In this document: one piece after another, positions 34,639-42,309 of the stretch
Layout: every line of letters begins with the position of its first letter
Position numbering within the stretch: the first letter of the stretch is position 1
DNA from: Youngiibacter multivorans
Lineage (GTDB): Bacteria > Bacillota > Clostridia > Clostridiales > Clostridiaceae
DNA length: 64,000 nt
Assembly: GCF_017873395.1 (NCBI RefSeq)
Contig: NZ_JAGGKC010000012.1
Location: 1-64,000, forward strand
Direction: 5' to 3'
Program-made: the position numbers and the translations under genes
Notes under the pieces: generated by a model
Told to the model about the DNA's origin: nothing
The model's input: only the letters and a program-made list of their open reading frames with translations
The model's database searches: none

Positions 34639-35538
34639 CTATTCCATGCTCTTCAGTATCTTGTCGTAGTTTTCCTTCATTGTCTGAAGAAGGTCTCCTT
34701 CACTCTCAAGCGGATTTAGAGTCTCTGTAGATGCTCCTACTTCCCTGGCAAGAGTCTCTGATACCTTCGGTGAAGCCTGCTCCTCCAGGAATATGGTCTT
34801 TATGCTGTTCTCCTTGGCAAAGCTTATCAGCTCCTCCAGCTTCTTCGGAGTCGGCTCACCCTCCTGGAAAGGTCCCTCTACTGACATCTGCTCAAGGCCA
34901 AGCTCCCTGCACATGTAGCCGAATGCTGCATGCCCCGTTACGAATGCCTTCCCCTGATATGATGCGAACTTTGGAATATATTCGCCCTTAAGCTCCAGTA
35001 CATCATTCCTGAAGGCTTCCAGGTTCTGCCTGAAGTACTCCGCATTTTCAGGACTTGCAGCGCTTAGGGCCTTCTCTGCGTTCTCTGCCATGGTGACCAT
35101 TCCGTCAAGGCTTAGCCATACATGAGGGTCGTACTCTCCGTGGTCTTCTTCACCATCAGAATGATCAGCATCATCAAGCGCTATCAGGTCCATTCCTGAT
35201 GAGAGCTCTGCAGTTACAAGATCCTTCGCTCCAGTTGTCTCCTTGGCCTTATCAGACCAGGGCTCCATGCCGAGTCCGCTTATGAAGAGGATCTTGGATT
35301 TGGAGAGAGTCTCCATATCTCTTATTGTAGGCTCGAAGTCGTGTGCTTCGCTTCCCGCAGGTACCATCCTCGATACCTCTACCTTGTCTCCGCCTATGAT
35401 TGTCACTATCTGGTTTACAGGATTGATTGATGTGGATACTGTAAGCTTTCCGCTTTCAACACCCTTATCTCCGGCACACGCTGTAAATATCGCCATTGCA
35501 GCTAAAGCAGCTGCAGCTATCTTAAACTTTCTTTTCAA
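34639..35538 (-). CDS. znuA: Zinc ABC transporter substrate-binding lipoprotein
   Basis: This 299-residue cluster A-I metal-binding protein captures zinc outside the membrane. It has a signal peptide with lipobox, FKIAAAALAAMAIFTACAG, with the Cys at about residue 21. Metal ligands are His in GSEAHDFEPT, His in YDPHVWLSLD, His in VTGHAAFGYM and Glu/Asp near the C-terminus. A His/Asp loop (DDADHSDGEEDHGEYD) is typical of zinc rather than manganese binders. GGAGGT lies 5 bases before the TTG at 35538, so the upstream in-frame ATG is rejected. Confidence 0.92.
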   Translation of the reverse strand: MKRKFKIAAAALAAMAIFTACAGDKGVESGKLTVSTSINPVNQIVTIIGGDKVEVSRMVPAGSEAHDFEPTIRDMETLSKSKILFISGLGMEPWSDKAKETTGAKDLVTAELSSGMDLIALDDADHSDGEEDHGEYDPHVWLSLDGMVTMAENAEKALSAASPENAEYFRQNLEAFRNDVLELKGEYIPKFASYQGKAFVTGHAAFGYMCRELGLEQMSVEGPFQEGEPTPKKLEELISFAKENSIKTIFLEEQASPKVSETLAREVGASTETLNPLESEGDLLQTMKENYDKILKSME

Positions 35539-35554
35539 AACTAACCTCCATGAG

Positions 35555-35584
35555 TTGCAAATGATTCGCATCAATGAATATAAT
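35555..35584 (+). promoter_or_regulatory. Promoter of znuCB
   Basis: TTGCAA, 18 bases, TATAAT. The -35 and spacer overlap the Fur-family box. Confidence 0.65.
35556..35570. promoter_or_regulatory. Zur-type (Fur-family) operator between znuA and znuC
   Basis: TGCAAAT-G-ATTCGCA is a 7-1-7 inverted repeat with one mismatch, fitting the Fur-family core TGNNAAT-N-ATTNNCA. It covers the znuC -35 region and lies at the predicted transcript start of the divergent znuA promoter, so one repressor could shut both. Confidence 0.65.
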
Positions 35585-35608
35585 ATAAGCATGGATGCCT
35601 GTTGTCAA
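35580..35608 (-). promoter_or_regulatory. Promoter of znuA
   Basis: On the minus strand TTGACA, 17 bases, TATTAT. Its -10 box overlaps the -10 of the opposing znuC promoter. Confidence 0.8.
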
Positions 35609-35651
35609 GTTCAAGGCATACAAATCTTTATAACCATATCCGGAGGATTTC

Positions 35652-36341
35652 ATGATAGAAGCAAAGGGACTCTCCTTCTCTTACTCAGGAGAAGAGCCAT
35701 ATCTCATACAAGACCTTGACCTTAAGATTCCTGTAGGAAGACTCACATCAATCATAGGTGAGAACGGGTCCGCAAAGTCCACGTTCGTGAAGCTTGCGCT
35801 AGGACTTTTGAAGCCGACTAAAGGAACAATAGAAATCAGCACCGACAGGATCGGTTATGTTCCCCAGCGGATGGAGAGCTTCAATTCTCAGTTTCCCATA
35901 ACAGTTGAAGAGGTATACCGCATCCATCTGCATGCTCTTGGCCAGAAGGACAGGTCAGGGATAGACAAAGCCCTGGATGACGTATCAATGCTTGAGAAGA
36001 AGCACTCTCTCATCGGCGACCTTTCAGGCGGACAGCAGCAGAGGGTATTCATAGGAAGGGCACTCCTCGGAAATCCTGAAGTCATCATACTTGATGAGCC
36101 ATCCACTGGCATGGACATAAGGAGCCAGAAGGAGGTCAGGGAGATACTTAAGAAGCTCAGGGACCGAGGTGTAACCATAGTTGCAGTCGAGCACAACATC
36201 TCAGCAGCCATCCACAACTCTGACTTCATACTGAGGATGGGTGAACATAAGGGTGCCATCTACGACATTGCAACATTCAAGAGGAACATACAGCATGAGG
36301 ACGTTGACAACATGCTGTTCTTCAGCAAGGAGGTGCTCTGA
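35652..36341 (+). CDS. znuC: Zinc ABC transporter ATPase
   Basis: It powers zinc import. The 229 residues have Walker A GENGSAKSTFVK near residue 37, a Q-loop in GYVPQRMES, the signature LSGGQQQRVFIGRALLG, Walker B VIILDEPSTGMD and the switch His in VAVEHNIS. The P-loop has Ala where most ABC proteins have the Gly before Lys; zinc-transporter ATPases of Firmicutes such as AdcC show similar substitutions, so it is probably functional. GGAGG lies 5 bases before the ATG. Its stop overlaps the znuB start. Confidence 0.93.
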   Translation: MIEAKGLSFSYSGEEPYLIQDLDLKIPVGRLTSIIGENGSAKSTFVKLALGLLKPTKGTIEISTDRIGYVPQRMESFNSQFPITVEEVYRIHLHALGQKDRSGIDKALDDVSMLEKKHSLIGDLSGGQQQRVFIGRALLGNPEVIILDEPSTGMDIRSQKEVREILKKLRDRGVTIVAVEHNISAAIHNSDFILRMGEHKGAIYDIATFKRNIQHEDVDNMLFFSKEVL

Positions 36342-37132
36342 TGCTTTCACTCCCATTCATGCAGAACGCCCTTGCGGCAGGCTTCCTTATCGCCCTGCTT
36401 TGCCCTATAATCGGAATATTCCTGGTGCTCAGGCGATTTTCGATGATTGGCGACACACTTGCACACTCATCCTTTGCAGGAGTAGCAATCGGCCTGGTCA
36501 TTGGCATCCACCCGACAATAACCTCTGTAATATTCACAACTCTCGCTGCCGTCATGATCGAATACATGCGTGATTCGTTCAAGAGGTATTCCGAGATTCT
36601 CATGTCTGTTGTAATGACACTGAGCGTCGGTATAGCCATAATACTTGTTTCAAGCGGAAGCGCAAACGCAAGCATCACCCAGTATCTCTTCGGAAGCATA
36701 CTGACAGTGACGAGTGAGGACCTTATCCTGGTCCTTGCGGTTACAATTGCCTCAAGCCTTCTTGTGGCGAGATTCTACAATGAGCTCATATACTCCACCT
36801 TCGACGAGGATGGTGCAAAGGTTTCAGGAATAAGGGTCAAGACAGTAAACTACATATTTGCTCTGCTCATGGGAGCCTCGATATCAGCATCCATAAGGAT
36901 AACAGGAATACTCGTAATATCTTCACTTATCGTACTCCCGGTTGCATCAGCCATGCAGTTCCGTAAAGGGTTCACAAGGACCCTGGCAATTGCAGTTATT
37001 GTCAGCGTAATAGATGTCATAGCAGGTCTCGTCCTCTCGTACTATCTTGACAGCGCACCAGGCGGAGCAATTGCCATTATGAGCGTAGCCACCATGGTAA
37101 TTTCACTTGTCATGAATCCGATGAGCAAATAA
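36341..37132 (+). CDS. znuB: Zinc ABC transporter permease
   Basis: This 263-residue cluster-9-type metal permease has eight or nine hydrophobic helices. The family segment LALLCPIIGIFLVLRRFSMIGDTLAHSSFAG-like block is seen near residues 15-45 (shortened here to RRFSMIGDTLAHSSFAG). Its ATG shares a base with the znuC stop (TGATG), so translation is coupled. The transcript ends at the long hairpin 37178-37238. Confidence 0.93.
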   Translation: MLSLPFMQNALAAGFLIALLCPIIGIFLVLRRFSMIGDTLAHSSFAGVAIGLVIGIHPTITSVIFTTLAAVMIEYMRDSFKRYSEILMSVVMTLSVGIAIILVSSGSANASITQYLFGSILTVTSEDLILVLAVTIASSLLVARFYNELIYSTFDEDGAKVSGIRVKTVNYIFALLMGASISASIRITGILVISSLIVLPVASAMQFRKGFTRTLAIAVIVSVIDVIAGLVLSYYLDSAPGGAIAIMSVATMVISLVMNPMSK

Positions 37133-37177
37133 CTTAAAAAAATCTTATAGAAATATGGTACTCGAAAAAAATGCACT

Positions 37178-37238
37178 AAATAAATCAACCCATTCCGATT
37201 GCTATAAATAATAGCTATCGAAATGGGTTGATTTATTT
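37178..37238. terminator. Long bidirectional terminator after znuB
   Basis: A 17-bp perfect outer stem AAATAAATCAACCCATT with AATGGGTTGATTTATTT. Inner pairing GCTAT/ATAGC closes a small loop. Confidence 0.88.
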
Positions 37239-37284
37239 CTAAAAAACTATTAATTTAGAATGCTCATCTTATCAGAGAACTCAC

Positions 37285-38316
37285 CTACCACTTCGCAGCA
37301 TGGTCCTCTATGCTTCCGTATAGCGATTCAATCTCAATCTTCTTGCCTGCCGCGTCAGTCACGTAGCCTGAATAAGTACCCATCATCTGATGCACCTCAG
37401 ACATGAGGAAGAGCACCTTGGTCTTTGCCACCCGTTCGTATGCCGGAGTGAACACAAGGTCCACTGAATCGGAATCCTTTGTCTTTATCGCCCATGGCTT
37501 CATCCTGTCTGCCATGTCAAAGGCAAAGTCCATTGTCTCTCTGATTTTGGTCAGCTTGCCGTTTACCACAATGCCGTTCTCGGTCATGCCTGTGCCGTCG
37601 GTCCAGGTACCTCCAAGGTTGATTCCCACTGTGTTTCCATTCGTATCACCTGACGCCGTCGCCCACTGCCACTTTGAGTCATAGGGCCACTTGCCTCTTC
37701 CGAAATCAAGTGTTGCGAATGAGTTTTCCTTCTTCAGGATATACTTCCTGTCCCCAACCTTGATATGGCCCTCCACTCTCAGGCAGTTCTGCTTAGAGGT
37801 GAACTGGTATCTCCATCTGGTCCAGGGAATTACCACATTAAGTGTCTCATGCTCGTCTGGAGCTGTTATATTCAGCTCAACATCCAGCACCTGTCCCCCG
37901 AAATTCATGCATTTGACGTCTATCTTTGTGTATGTCCTCATCCTGTAGAATGCCACAAGGTTGTCATCATCATAATACTCAACAGTCTCATTGACATTAT
38001 CAGGCATGCTGCAGCCCTTGCCGAAAGGCTTGGATATGGTCTTCTCAGTGAACTTCTGGCTTTCCCTGTCAAGGAAATATGTGAATACCATTCCGATATA
38101 GTCCAGGTTTGATACTGTCGCGGAAAAGAGGACCTCGGGGCTTACTATGCACCAGTAGTTCCATTTCTTCTTCCGAAGCCATGAACCGGTTACGGCGCTC
38201 CTGATATGCGGCTCCCTTGCCCAGCCTATGGCCTTGGGATTAAGGCTTCCGTTTTTCCTCGTCAGGTCTACCTGCTTCTTGATTTCCCTTTCTATTGAAG
38301 GTCTTGGTCTTACCAT
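37285..38316 (-). CDS. DUF2804-family protein
   Basis: This 343-residue protein matches the pattern of the DUF2804 family (function not established): PKAIGWAREPHIRSAV and KKWNYWCIVSPEVLFS near the N-terminus, FGRGKWPYDSKWQWATASG in the middle, and GINLGGTWTDGTGMTENGI. It is rich in beta-strands and aromatic residues, with no signal peptide and no membrane helix. Related folds (lipocalin-like or hydroxyneurosporene-synthase-like) bind hydrophobic ligands, which is inference. AAAGGAG lies 8 bases before the ATG at 38316; an upstream GTG overlaps that site. Confidence 0.82.
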   Translation of the reverse strand: MVRPRPSIEREIKKQVDLTRKNGSLNPKAIGWAREPHIRSAVTGSWLRKKKWNYWCIVSPEVLFSATVSNLDYIGMVFTYFLDRESQKFTEKTISKPFGKGCSMPDNVNETVEYYDDDNLVAFYRMRTYTKIDVKCMNFGGQVLDVELNITAPDEHETLNVVIPWTRWRYQFTSKQNCLRVEGHIKVGDRKYILKKENSFATLDFGRGKWPYDSKWQWATASGDTNGNTVGINLGGTWTDGTGMTENGIVVNGKLTKIRETMDFAFDMADRMKPWAIKTKDSDSVDLVFTPAYERVAKTKVLFLMSEVHQMMGTYSGYVTDAAGKKIEIESLYGSIEDHAAKW

Positions 38317-38418
38317 GTGCAACACTCCTTTGCCTAAAGACTAAGAAAACACACAATTCCAAGAAAAAACACCCCGATGCGGTAATTGGCTTGTACCTGC
38401 AAGTCGTGGGTGGCAATC

Positions 38419-38637
38419 TCATTTTCTTCTTCTTTTGTTGAGGTTCCTGTCTGTGATGGTCGCCAGGGCAATCATCGCCAAAAATACAGGAAGGTTGATT
38501 CCAAAGTTTTCCCGTGAAAAGTTGAAAATGTTGCCTAGCTTTATTTCAAGGTCAAATATCATCGCTGCAGTTGATAACAGGAATACAAAGGTTATCAGTC
38601 CAAACAGCACCCTGTTGTTCTTTACGATTCCGATCAT
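38419..38637 (-). CDS. 72-residue two-helix membrane protein coupled to the Zur-like gene
   Basis: This small protein has hydrophobic segments at residues 10-27 (VLFGLITFVFLLSTAAMIF) and 49-62, and a basic end (NKRRRK). It is not recognised. Its ATG at 38637 overlaps the stop of the Fur-family gene as ATGA, and AAGGGA lies 8 bases upstream, so it is translationally coupled to that regulator. An upstream in-frame ATG at 38664 lacks a ribosome site. Confidence 0.7.
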   Translation of the reverse strand: MIGIVKNNRVLFGLITFVFLLSTAAMIFDLEIKLGNIFNFSRENFGINLPVFLAMIALATITDRNLNKRRRK

Positions 38638-39059
38638 CTGTTTTCCCTTCCCTTTGCCATACATTCTCTGCAGATGCCCTTGAGTTCAAGCCTGTGTTCC
38701 GTAAGATGAAATCCGGTCTCCTTCGAAACCAGCTCCTCAATCTGCTTCATGGGACATTCCAGGTCCAGTAGCCTGTGGCAGCTGGAGCACTCCAGTGTAT
38801 GGATATGGCTCCCCTTCTTCAGGCTGTAGTTGTACTTCTTTTCTCCAAGGTCATATTTCGATACGAGACCCTTTTCCTCGAAAAGCTCAAGGGTCCTATA
38901 GACCGTGCTGAGGTTCACAAAGAGTCCAAGGTCGCTGCACATAGAATATATCCCTTCAGCGTCCACTCCCTTTTCAAGACCGAGCAGTATGTCATATATT
39001 GCCACGCGTGGCTTTGTAACTTTAATCGAGTGGGCTCTAAGGATCTTTTCTGAATCCAT
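38634..39059 (-). CDS. Fur-family repressor, probably Zur
   Basis: This 141-residue metal-dependent repressor has a winged helix with VTKPRVAIYDILLG and FVNLSTVYRTLELFEEKGLV. The zinc-binding CSSC and CREC pairs are present, and HIHTLEC provides the dimerisation-domain His. It lacks the PerR-type Asp/His set, being SHIHTLECSSCHRLLDLEC here. Lying 1.5 kb from znuCB with a matching box between znuA and znuC, it is most likely the zinc-responsive repressor; Fur remains possible. AAGGA lies 8 bases before the ATG at 39059; the longer open frame upstream is rejected. Confidence 0.82.
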   Translation of the reverse strand: MDSEKILRAHSIKVTKPRVAIYDILLGLEKGVDAEGIYSMCSDLGLFVNLSTVYRTLELFEEKGLVSKYDLGEKKYNYSLKKGSHIHTLECSSCHRLLDLECPMKQIEELVSKETGFHLTEHRLELKGICRECMAKGRENR

Positions 39060-39102
39060 ATCTGTCTTCCTTTGCCTGTGTTTCTTAACTGTATTATAGC
39101 CC

Positions 39103-39113
39103 ACCATAATGGT
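39103..39113. promoter_or_regulatory. Palindrome beside the -10 of the Zur-like gene
   Basis: ACCAT-A-ATGGT, a perfect 5-1-5 inverted repeat directly upstream of a minus-strand TATAAT (39093-39098). No convincing -35 is present. Confidence 0.35.
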
Positions 39114-39222
39114 TTTATCCAGCGGGCAATGATTATGCTGGTGAAATCCGAAAGGGATGAGCATATAATTAAGGGGATTGATGGATGAAATAGAAAAAGA
39201 AACAATATAAGGAAGGAGCCTT

Positions 39223-40386
39223 ATGGATAATAAGTTTTCGATAGAAACATACGAGAGCCTGCTTCTTAAGACCGCCAGCGACCTGGTAAGGATAGAGAGC
39301 ATAAACCCTCCAGGAAACGAGGAAAATGCCAGCACCTATCTTCTCGATTTCTTCAAGGCATACTCCATTGAAGCAGAAACCTATATGGTTGAAGGAAACA
39401 GAAGAAATGTTGTTGCACATATTCCGGGTAAGGACAGCTCGAGGTCAATTGCCTTCACCGGCCATATGGACGTGGTGCCTGTAAGTCCTAAAGAAGCTCT
39501 AAGGTGGACATCACCCCCATTCTCAGGCGAGCTTTCAGGAGGCTTCCTCCACGGGAGAGGCTCGTCCGACATGAAGGGCGGCCTTGCGTCAGCGATGGTA
39601 TCAATGGCATCAATTAAGGAAAGCGGAATCACACCGCCCAGGGACATATACATGATTGCTACTGTTGACGAGGAAGATGGCATGAAGGGTTCGAAGTCGC
39701 TGCTTGACGAGAAGTTCCTTGATAGGGCGGAGCTCATCATTGTCTGCGAGCCTACAGGCCTCATGGTCTGTACAGCCGGAAAAGGCAGGACCTACGGGAC
39801 CATTTCAATCCAGGGCGGCACAGGCCACGGCTCCCAGGGCAAGGGTCAGAATGCCATTGACCTTGCCAGGAAGCTCATGAACCTAATGGTTGAAGAGGAT
39901 TTTGCAGGATATGAGGACACCGAATATGGAAGCTCCTTCTGGCAGCCCCTTTCAATCCAGGCAGGCGTGGAGCCCTGTGTGGTTCCAGATGAACTTCAGC
40001 TTAAGATTGATGCAAGGCTTGTGCCTTACCATGACCCTGATGACATTTGGAGAAGACTTGATAGCATCATCGAAAGGCTTAAGCTTAAAAATCCAAGCTA
40101 TGAGGTGTCCTATGATGTAATAGACATGAGGGAAGGCTGGATAGTCCCTGAAGGTTCAGAAAACCTTCAGTTGGTAAAGAATGTCTACCTCGAGGCAGGT
40201 ATTCAATTCAATACAACCTTCTTCGCAGGGACCACCGACGGCTCGATCTTCAGGAGAAGAGGCATAGAATGCCTGATACTCGGACCTGGGAACCTGTCAC
40301 TCGTCCATATGGAAAACGAGAAGGTTAAGATAAGTGAGCTTTTAAAGAGCATGAAGATTTATACGATAATGATGCTTTCTGAATAA
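39223..40386 (+). CDS. M20-family peptidase/deacylase (ArgE/DapE-like)
   Basis: This 387-residue zinc hydrolase has the metal motif FTGHMDVVPV near residue 79, with the catalytic Asp two residues after the His. GRGSSDMKGG near 111 holds the bridging Asp. The general base Glu lies in DEEDGMKGS, and later ligands in VCEPTG and the C-terminal GPGNLSLVH. The family removes acyl groups from amino acids or small peptides; the substrate cannot be chosen among acetylornithine, succinyl-diaminopimelate and others. GGAAGGAG lies 5 bases before the ATG. Confidence 0.88.
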   Translation: MDNKFSIETYESLLLKTASDLVRIESINPPGNEENASTYLLDFFKAYSIEAETYMVEGNRRNVVAHIPGKDSSRSIAFTGHMDVVPVSPKEALRWTSPPFSGELSGGFLHGRGSSDMKGGLASAMVSMASIKESGITPPRDIYMIATVDEEDGMKGSKSLLDEKFLDRAELIIVCEPTGLMVCTAGKGRTYGTISIQGGTGHGSQGKGQNAIDLARKLMNLMVEEDFAGYEDTEYGSSFWQPLSIQAGVEPCVVPDELQLKIDARLVPYHDPDDIWRRLDSIIERLKLKNPSYEVSYDVIDMREGWIVPEGSENLQLVKNVYLEAGIQFNTTFFAGTTDGSIFRRRGIECLILGPGNLSLVHMENEKVKISELLKSMKIYTIMMLSE

Positions 40387-40391
40387 TCTTA

Positions 40392-40423
40392 AAGGACATG
40401 CCGGAATTATCCTGCATGTCCTT
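40392..40423. terminator. Bidirectional terminator between the M20 gene and pyrI
   Basis: A perfect 10-bp stem AAGGACATGC with GCATGTCCTT and a 12-base loop. A TTTTTT run comes later, at 40439-40444. Confidence 0.75.
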
Positions 40424-40442
40424 ACATCTCTAATATTGTTTT

Positions 40443-40874
40443 TTACAGCCTGAACTTCGTGATCTCTTCGCAGTAGCTGCAGATGTACTTTGCAGCACCG
40501 TTCTTCTCGAAGAACTTGAATTTCGGTACGGCATAGGAGTCCGAGTTTGAAATGCATCTTGGATTGTCGCAGCTGAAGAGGCCTGTGACCTCGTCAGGGA
40601 TTACCGCCGTGTACTTCTCGACAATCTTTGAATCCTTGACTACATTTACTGTTATGTTCTGGTCTATGAGTCCAAGTATGTCAAGGTTGATGTCAAATAC
40701 ATCAGCAAGCTTTATGATGTCCTTCTTGCCCAGCTTCTTGCTCTCAACGTTGATTAGGAGTACGACCGGAGTCTCTATGTCCTCAGCGAGGATCCTGTTG
40801 AATACCCTGATTCCGTTTCCAGCGCTTATATGGTCTATGACTATTCCATTGTCTATGCCTTTAACCTCTAGCAT
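40443..40874 (-). CDS. pyrI: Aspartate carbamoyltransferase regulatory subunit
   Basis: This 143-residue allosteric chain binds nucleotides and holds the catalytic trimers together. The N-terminal allosteric domain contains GIVIDHISAGNGIRVFN. The C-terminal zinc domain has its four Cys in FSCDNPRCISN and YICSYCEE. A separate regulatory subunit distinguishes this ATCase from the Bacillus type. GGAGGTG lies upstream inside the end of pyrB, and the two genes overlap by 14 bases. Confidence 0.96.
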   Translation of the reverse strand: MLEVKGIDNGIVIDHISAGNGIRVFNRILAEDIETPVVLLINVESKKLGKKDIIKLADVFDINLDILGLIDQNITVNVVKDSKIVEKYTAVIPDEVTGLFSCDNPRCISNSDSYAVPKFKFFEKNGAAKYICSYCEEITKFRL

Positions 40875-41796
40875 ATGGTCCCACCTCCAGGAGTTTGCAT
40901 ATCAGGGCCATCCTGATATATACGCCAAGCTTTGCCTGTTCGAAGTAGAGCGCTCTCGGGTCCGTATCCACTTCATTAGATATCTCGTTTACCCTTGGCA
41001 GCGGATGAAGGATGATCATGTCGCTCTTCGCAGTCCTTATCTTGTCCTTGTCCAGTATGTATGAGTTCTTGAGCCTTATGTAGTCAGACTCGTTGAAGAA
41101 CCTTTCCTTCTGGATCCTTGTCATATATAGGATGTCAAGGTCTTCCACAACATCCTCGATGTATCGCATCTCGATGAGCTTCACTCCCTGCTTCTCAAGC
41201 TGTGCCTTCAGCGATGAAGGAAGCGTCAGCTCTTCAGGGGATATCAGGTAAAATTCCTTGTTCCCGAACCTTGCAAGCGTCCTTATAAGGCTGTGCACTG
41301 TCCTGCCATATTTGAGGTCGCCGCAGAATCCGATCTTCATGCCGTCAAGCTTGCCCTTGTACTTCTTTATGGTTATAAGGTCAGTGAGAGTCTGTGTCGG
41401 GTGCTGATGGCCACCGTCTCCACCGTTGATTATCGGGACTTCGCTGAAGTGGGTCGCAAGCAGCGGTGCGCCTTCCTTAGGATGTCTCATGACTATAATG
41501 TCCGAATATCCGCTTACCACCTTGATGGTGTCAGCAAGTGACTCTCCCTTGGATGTGGAGCTTGTCGAAGCATCGCTGAAGCCGAGGACCTGTCCTCCAA
41601 GCTTCATCATTGCACTGTCAAAGCTAAGCTTGGTCCTTGTGCTTGGCTCAAAGAACAGCGATGCCATTATCTTTCCCTGGCATGCGCCAGCATAAGGCTT
41701 TGGGTCAGCATTCATGCTGAGCCCTTTATCGATGAGATCCTCGATCTCCTCAAGGGTGAAGTTTTCAGGTTCTACCATGTGCCTGATATTTGTCAT
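40861..41796 (-). CDS. pyrB: Aspartate carbamoyltransferase catalytic subunit
   Basis: It carries out the first committed step of pyrimidine synthesis, carbamoyl phosphate plus aspartate to carbamoylaspartate. The 311 residues contain FFEPSTRTKLSF near residue 48, KGESLADTI (the mobile 80s loop), HQHPTQTLTDL near 130, a Tyr/Arg-containing 165 region and the LHPLPR segment. AAGGAGG lies 8 bases before the ATG at 41796; the frame open to 41907 runs back through the attenuator and is not coding. Confidence 0.96.
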   Translation of the reverse strand: MTNIRHMVEPENFTLEEIEDLIDKGLSMNADPKPYAGACQGKIMASLFFEPSTRTKLSFDSAMMKLGGQVLGFSDASTSSTSKGESLADTIKVVSGYSDIIVMRHPKEGAPLLATHFSEVPIINGGDGGHQHPTQTLTDLITIKKYKGKLDGMKIGFCGDLKYGRTVHSLIRTLARFGNKEFYLISPEELTLPSSLKAQLEKQGVKLIEMRYIEDVVEDLDILYMTRIQKERFFNESDYIRLKNSYILDKDKIRTAKSDMIILHPLPRVNEISNEVDTDPRALYFEQAKLGVYIRMALICKLLEVGPYARG

Positions 41797-41841
41797 AGGT
41801 TCTGCCTCCTTCTTGTTATCGCAGTAACATTTTAAAGGATC

Positions 41842-41872
41842 AAAAAAGCCTTCTTCGCAAGCAAAGAAGGCT
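41842..41872 (-). terminator. Attenuator terminator in the pyrB leader
   Basis: AGCCTTCTT pairs with AAGAAGGCT across an 8-base loop, then a run of six T. It lies 46 bases before the pyrB ATG. Confidence 0.92.
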
Positions 41873-41930
41873 ACCACAATCACATTTGTGCAGTTTTCGC
41901 CTTCCAAACCTCTCGTGTTCAGTTAAAGGC
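41842..41930 (-). promoter_or_regulatory. PyrR-type attenuator leader of pyrBI
   Basis: Read on the minus strand, a stem GCCTT/AAGGC (41899-41930) encloses an upper stem AAC/GTT with loop ACGAGAG. This resembles the PyrR-binding hairpin of Bacilli (AGUC, CAGAGAG, GCU). It is followed by a terminator (41842-41872). The GAAGGC of the first hairpin can instead pair with GCCTTC of the terminator's 5' arm, giving an antiterminator. Thus UMP-loaded PyrR would favour termination. pyrR is not in the window. Confidence 0.75.
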
Positions 41931-41946
41931 CTATTTAATTCGATTA

Positions 41947-41975
41947 ATACTAACATGCGGGAAAAATACAGTCAA
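41947..41975 (-). promoter_or_regulatory. Sigma-A promoter of pyrBI
   Basis: On the minus strand TTGACT, 17 bases, TAGTAT. It starts the transcript about 10 bases before the PyrR-type hairpin. Confidence 0.85.
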
Positions 41976-42021
41976 CTGCTTTTTATCCGGAAAAATCATT
42001 TTCCTTATCCACTGCTTACGT

Positions 42022-42309
42022 TCAACTTTCTGTAACCTCCACTCCCTTCCAGAATGCTATCCTGTCCTTTACCATCAGAGCTTCAGTCTTTGGTTCAGGA
42101 TAATACCATGCCGCATCCTGGTTTTTCTTTCCGCCTGCGACAATCGTATAGTAGCTTGCAATTCCCTTCCATGGGCATGTGGTGTGCTTGTCAGAAGCCT
42201 CGAGCAGTGAAAGGTCAACATCCTCTTTTGGAAAATAATGGTTGCCCTCAACTACTACGGTCCTGTCGCTTTTAGCTATCTCTATACCGTTCCATTTTGC
42301 TGTTATCAT
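42022..42309 (-). CDS. DUF427-family protein
   Basis: This 95-residue protein fits the DUF427 family: WNGIEIAKSDRTVVVEGNHYFP, then DLSLLEASDKHTTCPWKGIASYYTI and AAWYYPEPKTEA. The conserved Cys-Pro-Trp-Lys and Trp-Tyr-Tyr-Pro motifs are both present. The molecular function of the family is not established. GGAGGT lies 8 bases before the ATG at 42309. It is divergent from ygeY; a GGACTG/CAGTCC palindrome (42335-42349) lies just upstream. Confidence 0.88.
   Translation of the reverse strand: MITAKWNGIEIAKSDRTVVVEGNHYFPKEDVDLSLLEASDKHTTCPWKGIASYYTIVAGGKKNQDAAWYYPEPKTEALMVKDRIAFWKGVEVTES

Noticed and set aside
39127..39139. GCAATGATTATGC upstream of the Zur-like gene as a second Zur box
   Set aside because: It does not align with the 7-1-7 core without a gap; the similarity is limited to CAATGATT.
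41797..41907. 37-codon N-terminal extension of PyrB
   Set aside because: The codons run through the attenuator terminator; a strong ribosome site precedes the ATG at 41796.
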